A DNA stretch of 7,509 nt, from NCBI GenBank assembly GCA_020061965.1, contig JAGUXG010000149.1, forward strand, positions 1 through 7,509. The letters are read 5' to 3'. The notes beneath the pieces were generated by a model. The model had not been told where the DNA came from. It saw nothing but the letters and a program-made list of their open reading frames with translations, and ran no database searches. This document shows, one piece after another, positions 7,018-7,509 of this stretch (the first letter of the stretch is position 1; every line of letters begins with the position of its first letter). Made by a program: the position numbers and the translations under genes. Source of the stretch: a bacterium (GTDB lineage Bacteria; UBA9089; UBA9088; JAGUXG01).

Positions 7018-7053
7018 AGCTATAAGCAAGGACGAATTTATTGGCTTATAGCT
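7018..7053. repeat. Perfect 10-bp inverted repeat between FIST and GAF genes
   Basis: AGCTATAAGC (7018-7027) and GCTTATAGCT (7044-7053) pair without mismatch around a 16-base loop. The stem starts 6 bases after the FIST stop. No T-tract follows on either strand, so a standard Rho-independent terminator is unlikely. Part of it recurs inverted upstream of dnaK (3739-3752), suggesting a small dispersed palindromic repeat. The loop holds AAGGA, a possible ribosome-binding site for the next gene. Confidence 0.6.
7028..7032 (+). promoter_or_regulatory. Possible ribosome-binding site for an alternative TTG start
   Basis: AAGGA at 7028-7032, in the loop of the 7018-7053 hairpin, is 8 bases upstream of an in-frame TTG at 7041-7043. 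That TTG would add nine codons before the ATG at 7068, which itself has no Shine-Dalgarno. The added residues derive from the palindrome arm and do not look conserved, so the site may be fortuitous. Confidence 0.28.
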
Positions 7054-7067
7054 TACGACTTGTAACA

Positions 7068-7509
7068 ATGGTAGAAAAAGAGAAATTAGAAAAGAGCATT
7101 GCCACCTTGTCTGTCTTATATTCAACAGCTACATGGAAGATAAAGGCAGAGACAGAAGATGATGTCTTGCGCGTTGGATTAGACAGGATAGCTGAGCTTG
7201 TCCTGCCAGACATAGGAGCTATTTTAACCTTAACTGATGGAGTTCTGAAACCGAGTGTAACCTCCGGCCTGCCAGAAAGGGTGGCAAAAATCTCTAAAGT
7301 TGAGATAGGATTGGGGCTTGCAGGTGAGGTCTTTCTCACAGGAAGACCTATAGCCATAAATGACTTAGAAAGAGATCAATCATTTATTGACTCATTTATC
7401 AAGCCCTGGAAACCAAAGACTGCTTTATGCTATCCCCTGCGAGTAGATGATAAAATGTTCGGTGTGATATATTTAGCCAGACTGACCAACCTGCCATTTA
7501 CAAGAGAAG
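7068..7509 (+). CDS. GAF-domain protein, 3'-truncated by window edge; possible sensor kinase
   Basis: The frame is open from 7026 to the window end; from ATG 7068 it gives 147 residues plus one base. A short charged N-terminal helix (about 1-30) leads into a GAF domain from about residue 31. Its hallmarks are GLGLAGEVFLTGRPIAINDL at 81-100 and CYPLRVDDKMFGVIYLA at 121-137, the usual glycine-rich and P-L-x(n)-G-V-I strands. GAF domains bind small molecules or gases and usually sit before a histidine kinase, diguanylate cyclase, phosphatase or AAA+ output domain; none is visible because the gene is cut. Its place after a FIST gene makes a histidine kinase or cyclic-di-GMP enzyme the likeliest output, by inference. 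The start is uncertain: ATG 7068 lacks a ribosome-binding site, whereas TTG 7041 has AAGGA upstream. Confidence 0.82.
   Translation, partial: MVEKEKLEKSIATLSVLYSTATWKIKAETEDDVLRVGLDRIAELVLPDIGAILTLTDGVLKPSVTSGLPERVAKISKVEIGLGLAGEVFLTGRPIAINDLERDQSFIDSFIKPWKPKTALCYPLRVDDKMFGVIYLARLTNLPFTRE

Noticed and set aside
7046..7357. Minus-strand frame opposite the GAF gene.
   Set aside because: The + strand reads a clear GAF domain through the same bases and stays open to the window end.

Overview
This is a bacterial protein-coding segment: Shine-Dalgarno-led genes, a proteobacterial-type DnaK, and AT-rich spacers. All five intact genes are on the + strand. The mix of genes and the decayed insertion-sequence end suggest an uncultivated, possibly anaerobic lineage, but nothing here fixes a phylum and I do not name one.

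Layout. Positions 1-312 hold no intact gene. This AT-rich stretch looks like the right-hand end of a decayed insertion sequence: the C-terminal remnant of a transposase frame (129-224), then two tandem copies of a 19-base subterminal repeat (241-284). A strong Shine-Dalgarno then leads etfB (313-1095), an electron-transfer flavoprotein beta subunit of the type seen in flavin-bifurcating ETFs. Eleven bases later comes a full-length glycogen phosphorylase, glgP (1107-3602), in the place where etfA would normally be. A 195-base spacer with a weak -10-like box and an AT-only hairpin precedes dnaK (3798-5714), which has no grpE or dnaJ beside it. After 143 bases comes a FIST-domain sensor protein (5858-7012). 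A short spacer carrying a 10-bp hairpin then leads into a GAF-domain protein that runs off the right edge (about 7068-7509).

How the genes relate. There is no single pathway. EtfB would carry electrons from NADH or an acyl-CoA dehydrogenase, GlgP releases glucose-1-phosphate from glycogen, and DnaK is the general Hsp70 chaperone. The FIST and GAF genes are the most convincing functional pair, because FIST proteins are commonly encoded next to, and signal through, histidine kinases or cyclic-di-GMP enzymes.

The points most worth a second look are: (a) glgP uses CGN for 33 of 46 arginines, whereas the other three complete genes together use CGN for 9 of 55, which with its position argues for transfer into this locus; (b) etfB lacks etfA; (c) DnaK has Ile where Hsp70s almost always have Thr/Ser in the third family signature; (d) the FIST-GAF pair; (e) a palindromic repeat related between two spacers. 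I see no CRISPR array, RNA gene, or clearly new multi-gene system.
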